Counted from the stretch's first letter, positions 23,749-32,084 are shown. The stretch: 32,168 bases of DNA from Candidatus Segatella mututuai (GCA_002439605.1 DJOI01000009.1:760-32927); one strand, 5' to 3'. Notes: generated from the sequence alone by a model not told the origin. Translations and numbers: made by a program.

Positions 23749-23808
23749 CTTTTTTACTAATACTGCATTTTTACTTTCAATTTATACGTTTATGTGCGAA
23801 ATATTTTA

Positions 23809-23816
23809 TAATTTTG
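23809..23816 (+). promoter_or_regulatory. Probable -7 box upstream of the first NSS transporter
   Basis: TAATTTTG fits TAnnTTTG and lies 27 nt before the preferred ATG at 23844. The -33 element is not convincing. It argues against a TTG start at 23814, which falls within the box. Confidence 0.5.
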
Positions 23817-23843
23817 CAGTCGTATTATATAGAAAGGATAAAA

Positions 23844-25217
23844 ATGGCAGAATTAGAGAGAGGTAGCTTTGGTAGCAAGATAGGGCTGGTTCTTGCTACT
23901 GCGGGCGGTGCCGTAGGATTGGGAAATGTATGGCGCTTCCCTTATATGGCTGGCCAGGAGGGTGGTGCAGCCTTCATCTTGGTTTACATAGGGTGTGTGC
24001 TTTTCTTGGGCATTCCCTGTATGATTTCCGAGTTTATCATCGGTCGTCATGGTGCTTCGAATACAGCCCGTGCCTATACCAAGCTGTCGAATGGCAGGGC
24101 ATGGAAGTGGGTCGGCTATTTGGAGGTGCTTACGGGTTTCCTCATTACGGGCTATTATGCCGTGGTGTCGGGCTGGTGTCTTCAGTATGTATATGCCAGC
24201 ATCATGGGCGAGTTGCATGGAGACCCAACCTTTGTGGCTGAGTACTTCAAGGAGTTCTCTGCCGATCCTGTGCGTCCTGTCATTTGGACGGTCGTCATCT
24301 TCCTGATTTGTCATTTCGTGATTATCCATGGTGTTCGTGGAGGTATCGAAAAGGGTTCGAAAATTATGATGCCCGTCTTGTTTATCCTACTGCTCGTCAT
24401 CGTGTTGGCGGCCTGCCTGTTGCCTAATTCCGGCAAAGGCGTGGAATTTTTGTTGAAGCCCGACTTTTCCAAGGTAGACAACGGGGTATTCTTGGGCGCC
24501 CTGGGCCAGTCGTTCTATTCGCTCAGTATCGGTATGGGCTGTATTTGTACCTATGCCTCGTACTTCAGCCGGCAGACCAATTTGTTTAAGACGGCCTTGC
24601 AGATTTCGGTCATCGACTTCCTGGTTGCCATCTTGGCTGGGCTGATGATTTTCCCGGCGGCGTTCTCTGTAGGAATCTCGCCCGACTGTGGCCCGTCGCT
24701 CATCTTCATCACTTTGCCCAACGTGTTCAACGAGGCTTTTGCCGCACTTCCTGCCTTGGGTTGGATAGTCTCGCTTTTGTTTTATGTTCTTTTGTCCTTG
24801 GCGGCTCTCACATCGCTCATGTCGCTCCACGAAGTCAACACGTCTTTCTTCTATGAGGAACTGAAAGTAGGGCGCAAGACCGGCGCGCTCATCGTGACGG
24901 TGTCTTGTTCCGTGATTGGTGCTTTCTGCTCTCTATCATTAGGTGCTACGGATGCGCTCACGTTTGCTGGCAAGTCGTTGTTCGATTGGTTCGACTTTAT
25001 TACTGGGCAGGTGTTCTTGCCTGTGGCAGGCTTCCTCACCTGTCTGTTCGTGGGTTGGTATGTGCCCAAGAAGTTGGTTAGGGATGAGTTTACCAACTGG
25101 GGAACGTTGAAGGGAAACCTCTTTTTCGTCTACCTGTTCTTGGTGCGTTTCGTCTGCCCGGTTCTCATCCTGTTGGTCTTCCTCAATCAGTTGGGGCTTC
25201 TCGAAGGCGTCCTGTAA
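23844..25217 (+). CDS. Sodium-dependent transporter, NSS/SNF family (copy 1)
   Basis: The start at 23844 (MAELERGSFGSK) gives 457 residues with about 11-12 membrane spans. The family signature in TM1, GAVGLGNVWRFPY, supplies backbone ligands for sodium and substrate. Other family blocks include YFSRQTNLFKTA and the SLAALTSLMSLHEV helix. NSS transporters (LeuT fold) import amino acids or related amines with sodium. The substrate is not predictable. A closely similar gene follows after 94 nt, evidently a tandem duplicate. Confidence 0.93.
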   Translation: MAELERGSFGSKIGLVLATAGGAVGLGNVWRFPYMAGQEGGAAFILVYIGCVLFLGIPCMISEFIIGRHGASNTARAYTKLSNGRAWKWVGYLEVLTGFLITGYYAVVSGWCLQYVYASIMGELHGDPTFVAEYFKEFSADPVRPVIWTVVIFLICHFVIIHGVRGGIEKGSKIMMPVLFILLLVIVLAACLLPNSGKGVEFLLKPDFSKVDNGVFLGALGQSFYSLSIGMGCICTYASYFSRQTNLFKTALQISVIDFLVAILAGLMIFPAAFSVGISPDCGPSLIFITLPNVFNEAFAALPALGWIVSLLFYVLLSLAALTSLMSLHEVNTSFFYEELKVGRKTGALIVTVSCSVIGAFCSLSLGATDALTFAGKSLFDWFDFITGQVFLPVAGFLTCLFVGWYVPKKLVRDEFTNWGTLKGNLFFVYLFLVRFVCPVLILLVFLNQLGLLEGVL

Positions 25218-25311
25218 GGGTTTTGCTTTCTCTCCTTATCAGGCATTTTAGGCGTTTCGTTTATCAACATTTTGTAATACATTCATATCAACTGTATAAA
25301 AAAGAGAGTAG

Positions 25312-26670
25312 ATGGAAAACAACAGAGGTCGCTTCGGCAGCAAGTTGGGTGTGATTCTTGCCACGGCAGGGTCGGCAGTGGGGTTGGGCAATATATGGCG
25401 CTTTCCTTATATGACAGGGCAGAATGGTGGCGCAGCCTTCATCCTTATCTATTTGGTGTGCATTTTCATGCTGGGCATTCCCGGCATGGTCGCTGAGTTT
25501 ATCATCGGTCGCCATTCGGCAGCCAATGCGGCGCGGTCGTACAAGAATCTTTCGGGTGGCAAGCCCTGGGGAGTTATTGGTTATATGGGTGTCTTTACCT
25601 CGATGATAATCTTGGGCTTCTATGCGGTGGTGGCTGGCTGGTGTCTGCAGTATCTCTATGCCAGTGTCATGGCAGAGGTGCAGGGCGATGCCAACTTTGT
25701 AAAGGAGTACTTTGCTTCTTTCTCTTCGGATGCGGTTCGCCCCACCTTGTGGACTATTGCCTTCATGCTGCTTACTCATGTAGTGGTGGTCAGGGGCGTG
25801 CGCAATGGCATAGAGCGTGCTTCCAAGATATTGATGCCTTTGCTCTTTGTGCTGTTGGTGGTGCTCGTTGTGGCTTCCTGTTCCTTGCCGGGCGCTTGGC
25901 GTGGCGTGGAGTTCTTGCTGAAGCCCGACTTCTCCAAGGTAGACCAGAGCGTCTTGTTGGAAGCCTTGGGACAGGCGTTTTTCTCGCTGAGTCTTGGCAC
26001 AGCCTGTCTGTGTACCTATGCCTCTTACTTCAGCCGGCGGACCAATCTGCTCAAGTCGGCCACGCAGATAGCTTTCCTTGATACGCTGATAGCCATCCTG
26101 GCGGGACTGATGATATTCCCCGCGGCCTTCTCGGTAGGCGTGCAGCCCGACAGCGGCCCTTCGCTTATCTTCATCACCCTGCCCAATGTCTTCAACGAGG
26201 CTTTTGCCTCCATGCCGTTGGTGGGCTATGTTATATCGGCGCTGTTTTATGCCCTGCTTGTCTTGGCGGCGTTGACCTCCACCATCTCCATGCACGAGAT
26301 AGGGACGGCTTTCTTTTATGAGGAGATGCATATCTCCCGTCGTGGGGGAGCCTGGATAGAGACGGTGGCTTGTTGTGTGATAGGTGTTTTCTGTGCCTTG
26401 TCGTGTGGGGCAGTTCCCGAGCTTACCTTCTTCGGTAAGTCGTTCCTCGACTGTTGCGACAATCTTACGGCGCAATGGCTCATGCCAATGGCTTCTTTCT
26501 TTACCTGTCTTTTCGTGGGCTGGTATGTTCCGAAGAAGTTGGTGCACGACGAGTTTACCAATTGGTCAACCCTTCGTGGAACGTTCTTTGGCGTTTATCT
26601 GTTCATGGTTCGCTTCGTCTGCCCTCTCTGCATCCTCGTCATCTTCCTGCATCAGTTGGGGGTGTTTTAG
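25312..26670 (+). CDS. Sodium-dependent transporter, NSS/SNF family (copy 2)
   Basis: The 452-residue paralogue of the preceding gene shares the N-terminal RGRFGSKLGVILATAGSAVG pattern, TM1 motif GLGNIWRFPY, the KPDFSKVD loop and the C-terminal FVGWYVPKKLVHDEFTNW. It has about 11-12 spans and the same LeuT-type fold. Differences concentrate in loops (for example GAWRGVEF versus GKGVEF), which may reflect altered substrate. The 94-nt gap before it shows no strong promoter, so co-transcription with copy 1 is likely. Confidence 0.93.
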   Translation: MENNRGRFGSKLGVILATAGSAVGLGNIWRFPYMTGQNGGAAFILIYLVCIFMLGIPGMVAEFIIGRHSAANAARSYKNLSGGKPWGVIGYMGVFTSMIILGFYAVVAGWCLQYLYASVMAEVQGDANFVKEYFASFSSDAVRPTLWTIAFMLLTHVVVVRGVRNGIERASKILMPLLFVLLVVLVVASCSLPGAWRGVEFLLKPDFSKVDQSVLLEALGQAFFSLSLGTACLCTYASYFSRRTNLLKSATQIAFLDTLIAILAGLMIFPAAFSVGVQPDSGPSLIFITLPNVFNEAFASMPLVGYVISALFYALLVLAALTSTISMHEIGTAFFYEEMHISRRGGAWIETVACCVIGVFCALSCGAVPELTFFGKSFLDCCDNLTAQWLMPMASFFTCLFVGWYVPKKLVHDEFTNWSTLRGTFFGVYLFMVRFVCPLCILVIFLHQLGVF

Positions 26671-26674
26671 TGCC

Positions 26675-26707
26675 CGGGATTCGCTCGGGATTCACTCGGG
26701 ATTCCTA
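26675..26707. repeat. Three tandem 11-bp repeats
   Basis: Units CGGGATTCGCT, CGGGATTCACT and CGGGATTCCTA follow each other directly, 4 nt after the stop of the second NSS transporter. They lie in the convergent gap before the helix-hairpin-helix gene. No terminator hairpin is obvious in this gap. Confidence 0.7.
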
Positions 26708-26794
26708 TTTGCAAGGTGGTAGAAATCCCTTCTAATGGCATTTGAATTTCATTCTAAAGGCGTTTTTACTTTCTCTTGTAAGGTTAATGAGATC

Positions 26795-27742
26795 TTATTC
26801 ATAAGACACATAAGGCTCCAGCCGTTCTATCTGTGCAGGAGGAAAGGTCGTCAGAAGCGACAGCTGTCGCAGACTCTTGATGGGACCATGCAGCCGGCGG
26901 TAGTCGCAGATGTCGCGTGCCTGATAGAAATTGAGATAGGGATGTCGACGAAGCTGGTTTATGGTGAGCTTGTTGATCTTCAATTTTGCTATTTTGCCAT
27001 TCTCTACTTGCATGAATGGCAGCGCCTCCTCGGGGAATCCTTCTATCTCCAACAGCTGGTTGGCGTTGACGTATCCTCCTAAGCGTTCCCTGTATCTCAC
27101 GATGGCGCGCGAGTATGCGCTGCCTATTCCTGGAATCTTCTTCAGCTCGGTGGTGTCGGCGGTGTTCAGGCTTACATGTTCGCCTGCTTTCAGCTTCTGT
27201 GGATAGCTGTAAATTCTTTCCTCGTCCTTCTGGCCTGTGGCAGAGAAGTTCTCTGTTTTCCCCTCTTCTCTCGCTTGTCGGCTGTAGGCATAGTCCTTCT
27301 GCTGCCCGTAGTAGTCGGACGCTGGCCGGTAGTCTTCACCTATTATTATATAGGGACGCAAGGTCTCGTATTGCTTCTTGGTGAGACCGTAAAGACGTGC
27401 AAAGTCCTCTACTCGCCTATAGATGCCTCCCTTGGCACGGTAGCGGTAGATGCTTCTTACCTGCCATTCCTGCAAGCCCAATCTGAGTAAGTCTGTGCTG
27501 TCGGCAGTATTGGGATCGAAGGCAAAGAGTTCGTGTATTTGCTCGTCCACCTTATAATATAAAGGGTGCTCCTTGTCTACATGTGTAGGGCGGTGGGTGA
27601 GGGTGGAGTCGGCATCTTCCTTGGCTAATCCGTCGTCATTTCCTCCTATGAAGATAATAAGTGAGCAAATGATAGCTATTATCACCACGATGGCGATAAT
27701 AGCGATTCGATCGTTTCTTTGTAGATAGAAGATACTTTTCAT
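26795..27742 (-). CDS. Membrane-anchored helix-hairpin-helix (ComEA-like) protein
   Basis: The start at 27742 (MKSIFYLQRNDR) gives 315 residues: one transmembrane helix (about 12-35), then three HhH-type segments. These are FDPNTADSTDLLRLGL, SLNTADTTELKKIPGIGSAY and KINKLTINQLRRHPYL. HhH motifs bind DNA backbone, and ComEA-like proteins take part in DNA uptake across the envelope. The Bacteroidota homologue's role is not settled. A longer frame to 27805 would run through tRNA-Pro and is rejected. Only 5 nt separate the ATG from the tRNA, so it is probably expressed from the tRNA promoter. Confidence 0.88.
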   Translation of the reverse strand: MKSIFYLQRNDRIAIIAIVVIIAIICSLIIFIGGNDDGLAKEDADSTLTHRPTHVDKEHPLYYKVDEQIHELFAFDPNTADSTDLLRLGLQEWQVRSIYRYRAKGGIYRRVEDFARLYGLTKKQYETLRPYIIIGEDYRPASDYYGQQKDYAYSRQAREEGKTENFSATGQKDEERIYSYPQKLKAGEHVSLNTADTTELKKIPGIGSAYSRAIVRYRERLGGYVNANQLLEIEGFPEEALPFMQVENGKIAKLKINKLTINQLRRHPYLNFYQARDICDYRRLHGPIKSLRQLSLLTTFPPAQIERLEPYVSYE

Positions 27743-27747
27743 AAAAG

Positions 27748-27820
27748 TCGGGATTAGGCGACTCGAACGCCCGACCCCTACGTCCCGAACGTAGTGCGCT
27801 ACCAACTGCGCTAAATCCCG
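27748..27820 (-). tRNA. tRNA-Pro (anticodon CGG)
   Basis: On the minus strand a full cloverleaf is visible: acceptor CGGGATT/AATCCCG, D-arm GCGC/GCGC, anticodon stem CTACG/CGTAG with loop TTCGGGA, 5-nt variable loop, and T-arm with TTCGAGT. It is 73 nt with discriminator A. The 3' CCA is not encoded, so it must be added enzymatically. Confidence 0.95.
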
Positions 27821-27844
27821 ATAGGTTTATGCTGAAACCTTGTG

Positions 27845-27875
27845 CAAAGATAACAAAATAGGATGAAATGCCAAA
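27845..27875 (-). promoter_or_regulatory. Consensus promoter of tRNA-Pro (and the HhH gene)
   Basis: On the minus strand TTTG (27872-27875), 19 nt and TATCTTTG (27845-27852) match the consensus exactly. The start should be near 27840, about 20 nt before the tRNA. It is back-to-back with the tRNA-Phe promoter. Confidence 0.78.
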
Positions 27876-27922
27876 GTAATAAGCTCTTTTTTTGCTTTTT
27901 TAGTAAGAAAGTCGCTAAAATA

Positions 27923-27954
27923 TTTGCAAGAACTAAAATAAAACATTAACTTTG
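27923..27954 (+). promoter_or_regulatory. Promoter of tRNA-Phe
   Basis: TTTG (27923-27926), a 20-nt spacer and TAACTTTG (27947-27954) fit the Bacteroidota consensus. The -7 box ends 45 nt before the mature tRNA. Confidence 0.7.
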
Positions 27955-27999
27955 CACCCACTAATAAGCCATCTCACCTTATTACGTATACACGGCAAT

Positions 28000-28072
28000 G
28001 GTGCCATAGCTCAGTTGGTAGAGCAAAGGACTGAAAATCCTTGTGTCCCCGGTTCGATTCCTGGTGGTACCA
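28000..28072 (+). tRNA. tRNA-Phe (anticodon GAA)
   Basis: The cloverleaf comprises acceptor GGTGCCA/TGGTACC, D-arm GCTC/GAGC, anticodon stem AAGGA/TCCTT with loop CTGAAAA, and T-loop TTCGATT. It is 73 nt with discriminator A and no encoded CCA. The T-stem CCCGG/CCTGG leaves one central C-U mismatch. Confidence 0.94.
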
Positions 28073-28076
28073 CTCC

Positions 28077-28115
28077 AAGAGGCCGACTTTCGGAAGAAAG
28101 TCGGCCTCTTTGCTT
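28077..28115 (+). terminator. Intrinsic terminator of tRNA-Phe
   Basis: A perfect 15-bp stem (28077-28091 with 28096-28110) with a GGAA tetraloop starts 5 nt after the tRNA. A moderately T-rich tail (TGCTTCTTCC) follows. Confidence 0.8.
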
Positions 28116-28226
28116 CTTCCGGGTGTCGTTTCTCCGTCTCCTTCCATGGTCTTTATAGCTTTCGTGCCAAAATTGTAAAGATGACACTTGTGTAAACGTT
28201 TTCGTTGCTTTTTTCGCTTAAATGTG

Positions 28227-28256
28227 TTTGTTCTTTGCTATTTTGTCTTATCTTTG
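28227..28256 (+). promoter_or_regulatory. Promoter of the small secreted protein / pectate lyase unit
   Basis: TTTG (28227-28230), an 18-nt spacer and TATCTTTG (28249-28256) match the consensus except for the slightly short spacer. The transcript leader would be about 38 nt. Apart from this, 28116-28299 shows no gene. Confidence 0.65.
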
Positions 28257-28299
28257 CGGCGATAACTCAAAACAATTCTACTTAAAACACTAAAAACGA

Positions 28300-28662
28300 A
28301 TGAAAAAAACGTACTTCATGTTGTTAGGAGTGCTTTTGTCTTCTTCTACTGCTATCTTGGCTGACAATAAGCAAACCGTAACAATCGACGGCTTGCCAGT
28401 GAGCAAGACCGTCAAGGAAATCACCTTCGATGGCGACAACGTAACTCTTATTTACACCGATGAGTCTGCCGACACTCAAGACATGTCGCTTGTGAAACTT
28501 GCCTTCGAGTATACCACGACAGGTGTCGACCATGTGGGGACGGGCAACAAGGTTCTTGCGGGCAAGGTGTTCAACCTCAATGGCCAGCTTGTGGGTGCTT
28601 CTACCCAAGGCCTAAGCAAGGGCATCTACATCGTGAATGGCAAGAAAGTAATCATCAAGTAA
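28300..28662 (+). CDS. Small secreted protein with type IX-like C-terminal tail
   Basis: The 120-residue product has a signal peptide (about 1-21, ending STAILA). A short beta-rich part follows (VKEITFDGDNVTLIYTDE). The final segment, GKVFNLNGQLVG...GLSKGIYIVNGKKVIIK, resembles the short C-terminal sorting or anchoring tail of type IX-secreted proteins in Bacteroidota. There is no room for a catalytic domain. The pectate lyase begins 16 nt downstream on the same transcript. The function is unknown. The tail resemblance is from memory of the family and untested. Confidence 0.75.
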   Translation: MKKTYFMLLGVLLSSSTAILADNKQTVTIDGLPVSKTVKEITFDGDNVTLIYTDESADTQDMSLVKLAFEYTTTGVDHVGTGNKVLAGKVFNLNGQLVGASTQGLSKGIYIVNGKKVIIK

Positions 28663-28678
28663 AAAGGAAGAACGGAAA

Positions 28679-31552
28679 ATGAAGAAAATGGTATTTACTT
28701 TGGCACTCCTCTTGATGAGCTTGAGTGCGGCAATGGCACAGACATGGGATTTCCAGAACGGAGGCTTCTCTGCGACCGATAAGGCTAACTTGGCTGCTGA
28801 TGAAACTAATTGGGTGTACGAGGAGACAAACAATCGTTATAAGAGCCAGATGACTCTTACGGCTGGAACCTTGATGGCAAATGGTGTGGCTTTGGAATGT
28901 ACGGAAGGCCTGCTTTTTACCTTGACGAAGGCTGATGCTGTGCGTGTTGACTTCAAGAAGACTTGTATCACTTTGAATCAGAAGTCTGTCATTACCATCA
29001 AGGGTTTGAGCCGAGGCTTTATAGTTAAGGTAAAGTGCCAGTCAAGCAGCAAGGATACCAAACGCTCGCTAACTGCTGCCAATGTTACTCCTGCTACGAG
29101 CAATGACTTTAATGCCGAGGGTGATAATACCTCGGTGACATATACAGGAACGGTGGCAGCCGATGGTGACGTCACTTTGAGTAATAGTGGTGGACTTTAC
29201 GTCTATAGTATTTCTGTCGTGGACCCCACTCAGGAAACTCCCGACGAGCCAGGAGCGTTCCACAATGTTTCTGCAAGCACGATCAAGAACCAGATGGTCT
29301 TGACTGTTGGTGGTGAGACTAAGTACTATAATACATCGGATGTCAAGGCTTCCATTAATGATGCCTCGGGTGCATTCACGGTATCTTCTAAGACTGGTGA
29401 ATGGAGTGATGTATATGTAGGGAAGGTTTCTAATGTTTCTTTTGTCAAGGGGCGGCTTGATAGCGAGAATGGTCAGATAGACAATTCTGATAAGACTAAA
29501 GTTTCTATCAAGGCAGCCCAGAGCTGGTTCCAGTCTGCTTTCGTGGAGTGGTTGCCATACGAAGGCGCTACTACATATAATGTGTATGTTAAGGGTGGCC
29601 AGTATAGCGATTTTACGAAGATTGACTGTCAGTTGGTGCGCGACTATGGCACATACGGTCGTGCTGATGCCATGGGCTTGAAGGCTGGCGAGTATGAGCT
29701 GAAGGTAGTTCCTGTGGTAAATGACGCGGAGGTGGAGGCTGCCGCAAATGTTGTGACAGGCTTGAATGTGCGTGCTCACGACCGTTCAGGCTTCGCATTC
29801 AATACTTCCAAGACTCCAGGTGCTTACAATGCTGATGGTACGTTGAAGCCGAATACCCAGATTGTTTATATTACCAATGCCAATAAGGATAATGTGACAC
29901 TTGATGTCAACATGAGTGGTGATGGAAAGCCTTTGACTACTTGTACAGGCCTTCAGGGAATCCTGGATGGCATCAAGAAAGGCAAGGACGAGCGTCCTTT
30001 CTTGTTCCGCTTGATAGGTAACATTGATGTTCCGACAGGTTATAATGGCGACATCGTTATCGATATGAATGGTTCGGAAAAGAGTGCTGGCGTTACGATA
30101 GAAGGCGTAGGAAACGATGCTGTGGCCAATGGCTGGGGTATTCGTCTGAAGGGTGTCCGTTATGCGGAAGTGGCCAACATTGGCTTTATGAACTGCCACA
30201 GCGGCGAGGGTGACAATGTAGGCTTGCAACAGGATAATGAGCATGTTTGGGTTCACAACTGCGACATGTTCTATGGCGATGCGGGCTCGGATGCCGACCA
30301 GGCCAAGGGTGATGGCGCTCTTGACTGTAAGGGGTCAAACTACGTGACATTCTCTTATAACCATTTCTGGGATAGTGGCAAGTGCAATCTCTTGGGCCTT
30401 TCTGAGAAGAATACTGATTACTATATCACTTATCATCACAACTGGTACGACCATTCGGATAGCCGTCACCCACGTGTGCGTTACTATTCTGCACATGTTT
30501 ACAACAACTATTATGATGGAAACTCCAAATATGGTGTAGGTTCCACGTTGGGATCGAGCGTGTTTGTTGAGAACAACTACTTCCGTAACACCAACAGACC
30601 AATGATGATTTCTCAGCAGGGCACAGATGTCGCTTCGGATCCCAAGGGTACCTTCTCTGGTGAGGATGGTGGCATCATCAAGGCTTATGGCAATGAGTTT
30701 GTTGATATGAAGAACCTTCGCTTTGTTTCATATAGTGAAAACAACGTTGATTTTGATGCTTATGTGGCTTCTTCTCGCGACGAGCAGGTACCTCAAACTG
30801 TAGTTTCTAAGAAGGGTGGCAATAGATACAACAATTTCGACACATCTTCTGCCATGTATACCTATGCAGCAGACAAGGCCGAGAATGTACCTGCTGTGGT
30901 TGCGGGTCAGTTTGGTGCTGGCCGTGTTCAACATGGCGACTTCCAGTGGTCATTCGACAACTCTGTTGATGATGCGTCGTACGATGTTAACGCAGCATTG
31001 AAGAAAGCTGTAACCAATTACAAGACCACTTTGGTTAAGATTTTTGGTGGCGAGAATGCATCAACTGGCGAAGGTGGCTCTACCGAAGGTGGTTCTACAG
31101 GTGGTAGCACTGGCGAAGGTGGTAGCTCTGGTGAAGGCTCTGGCTCAGGCGAAGGTGGTGGCACAACGATTCCTTCCATAGAGGGTACGGTCGTAGTGAC
31201 ATTCGACGGGGGCAAACCTTCAAGCGATGTCGTGACAGTTACTGGCAACTATTCCACAAGCAAGGGTACTGCTACTATCGATGGCGCTACATACACTACT
31301 TGCGTAAAGATGGAGTCTGCGACAAGCATCACCGTAACGGTTGACAAGAAAGTAACGATGACTCTCTATTTTGGCTCTGCTGATGCTAAGACTAACGCAA
31401 AGGTTGACGGAAAGAATGCGGCCGATGTGAATGCAGTTATCGATGCGACAGCTAAAACAATGACGGTGACATTGGAGGCGGGTACCCATACCATTTCAAA
31501 GCAGGATGCCTGCAACCTCTTCGGCATCAAACTCGTACCCATAGCAGAATAA
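28679..31552 (+). CDS. Secreted multidomain pectate lyase (polysaccharide lyase family 1)
   Basis: The 957-residue protein has a signal peptide (about 1-20, ending AAMAQ), an N-terminal beta-sandwich region (about 22-185) and a fibronectin-III-like part (about 270-370). A PL1 parallel beta-helix follows (about 415-740). The PL1 core motif is clear: H586-H587, R596-H-P-R-V-R601 with the likely catalytic Arg, then SAHVYNNYYDG. A Gly/Ser/Glu linker (795-829) leads to a C-terminal beta domain resembling the N-terminal one. It cleaves pectate by beta-elimination, normally with calcium, outside the cytoplasm. No sorting tail is seen at its own C-terminus. Confidence 0.92.
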   Translation: MKKMVFTLALLLMSLSAAMAQTWDFQNGGFSATDKANLAADETNWVYEETNNRYKSQMTLTAGTLMANGVALECTEGLLFTLTKADAVRVDFKKTCITLNQKSVITIKGLSRGFIVKVKCQSSSKDTKRSLTAANVTPATSNDFNAEGDNTSVTYTGTVAADGDVTLSNSGGLYVYSISVVDPTQETPDEPGAFHNVSASTIKNQMVLTVGGETKYYNTSDVKASINDASGAFTVSSKTGEWSDVYVGKVSNVSFVKGRLDSENGQIDNSDKTKVSIKAAQSWFQSAFVEWLPYEGATTYNVYVKGGQYSDFTKIDCQLVRDYGTYGRADAMGLKAGEYELKVVPVVNDAEVEAAANVVTGLNVRAHDRSGFAFNTSKTPGAYNADGTLKPNTQIVYITNANKDNVTLDVNMSGDGKPLTTCTGLQGILDGIKKGKDERPFLFRLIGNIDVPTGYNGDIVIDMNGSEKSAGVTIEGVGNDAVANGWGIRLKGVRYAEVANIGFMNCHSGEGDNVGLQQDNEHVWVHNCDMFYGDAGSDADQAKGDGALDCKGSNYVTFSYNHFWDSGKCNLLGLSEKNTDYYITYHHNWYDHSDSRHPRVRYYSAHVYNNYYDGNSKYGVGSTLGSSVFVENNYFRNTNRPMMISQQGTDVASDPKGTFSGEDGGIIKAYGNEFVDMKNLRFVSYSENNVDFDAYVASSRDEQVPQTVVSKKGGNRYNNFDTSSAMYTYAADKAENVPAVVAGQFGAGRVQHGDFQWSFDNSVDDASYDVNAALKKAVTNYKTTLVKIFGGENASTGEGGSTEGGSTGGSTGEGGSSGEGSGSGEGGGTTIPSIEGTVVVTFDGGKPSSDVVTVTGNYSTSKGTATIDGATYTTCVKMESATSITVTVDKKVTMTLYFGSADAKTNAKVDGKNAADVNAVIDATAKTMTVTLEAGTHTISKQDACNLFGIKLVPIAE

Positions 31553-31603
31553 TGAAAGTGTTTCCCCAGCGGGGGAAGAAGCATAAAATGAAATACACAT
31601 CCG

Positions 31604-31637
31604 GGGCTGTCTTTTCTTTATGGAGACAGCCCTTTTT
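31604..31637 (+). terminator. Intrinsic terminator after the pectate lyase gene
   Basis: GGGCTGTCT (31604-31612) pairs with AGACAGCCC (31624-31632), followed by TTTTT. It lies 51 nt after the stop codon. A smaller hairpin, TTCCCC/GGGGAA, precedes it at 31562-31577. Confidence 0.82.
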
Positions 31638-31787
31638 CTCAAAACATAATAACAACAAACAAAGCTAATTCGAACTTCCGGCAAGTGCCTCCCTGCACCT
31701 CGCCGTTGGTGTCACCGTCGTCAGGTAGGTGGATGTTGGGGGGCAATGTGTCCGTCTTGGGGGGTTGCGAAGATGTGAACATGCTCG

Positions 31788-31890
31788 TGGCCTGTTGCAA
31801 ATCCTTTGTCAGCCTATCGCAAAACCTTAGGCAGCCTATCGCAAAACCTTAGGCAACTTATCATAAAACCTTCGGAAGCCTATTGTAAAC
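31788..31890. repeat. 22-bp tandem repeats, about 4.7 copies
   Basis: Two identical units (31810-31831 and 31832-31853, core CAGCCTATCGCAAAACCTTA) are flanked by diverged copies at 31788-31809 and 31854-31875 and a partial copy at 31876-31890. The region is non-coding. Only a G-rich stretch of no recognised function lies between this and the pectate lyase terminator. Confidence 0.85.
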
Positions 31891-31896
31891 TATTGC

Positions 31897-31977
31897 GCCT
31901 AACTTGGATTCTGCTAAATCCAAGTTATATTTATGTAAATCCAAGTTGTGTTTTATTAAATATAAGTTAGGCATTAT
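31897..31977. repeat. 21-bp tandem repeats within a larger inverted repeat
   Basis: Three 21-bp units (31915-31935, 31936-31956, 31957-31977) share TAAATcCAAGTT; the third is diverged. GCCTAACTT (31897-31905) and AAGTTAGGC (31964-31972) form outer arms. AACTTGGATT (31901-31910) pairs with AATCCAAGTT (31917-31926) as an inner hairpin. No gene is seen from here to about 32090. Confidence 0.75.
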
Positions 31978-32084
31978 ATTTATTGCTGTGCTTCTGGCGG
32001 TTTTGTGATAAGCTGCCAAAGGTTTGGTGGCAGGCTTGTAAGGCTTTTATGCTTAGGTAGCCATGGCTCTATTGACACCATGGA

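Noticed and set aside
25288..26547. A 419-codon minus-strand frame opposite the second NSS transporter
   Set aside because: The product is Gln/His/Arg-rich without membrane spans or motifs, and the same pattern recurs opposite the first copy, as expected for a shadow frame.
27743..27805. N-terminal extension of the HhH protein through tRNA-Pro
   Set aside because: It would be encoded by the tRNA itself. The next Met precedes a proper membrane anchor.
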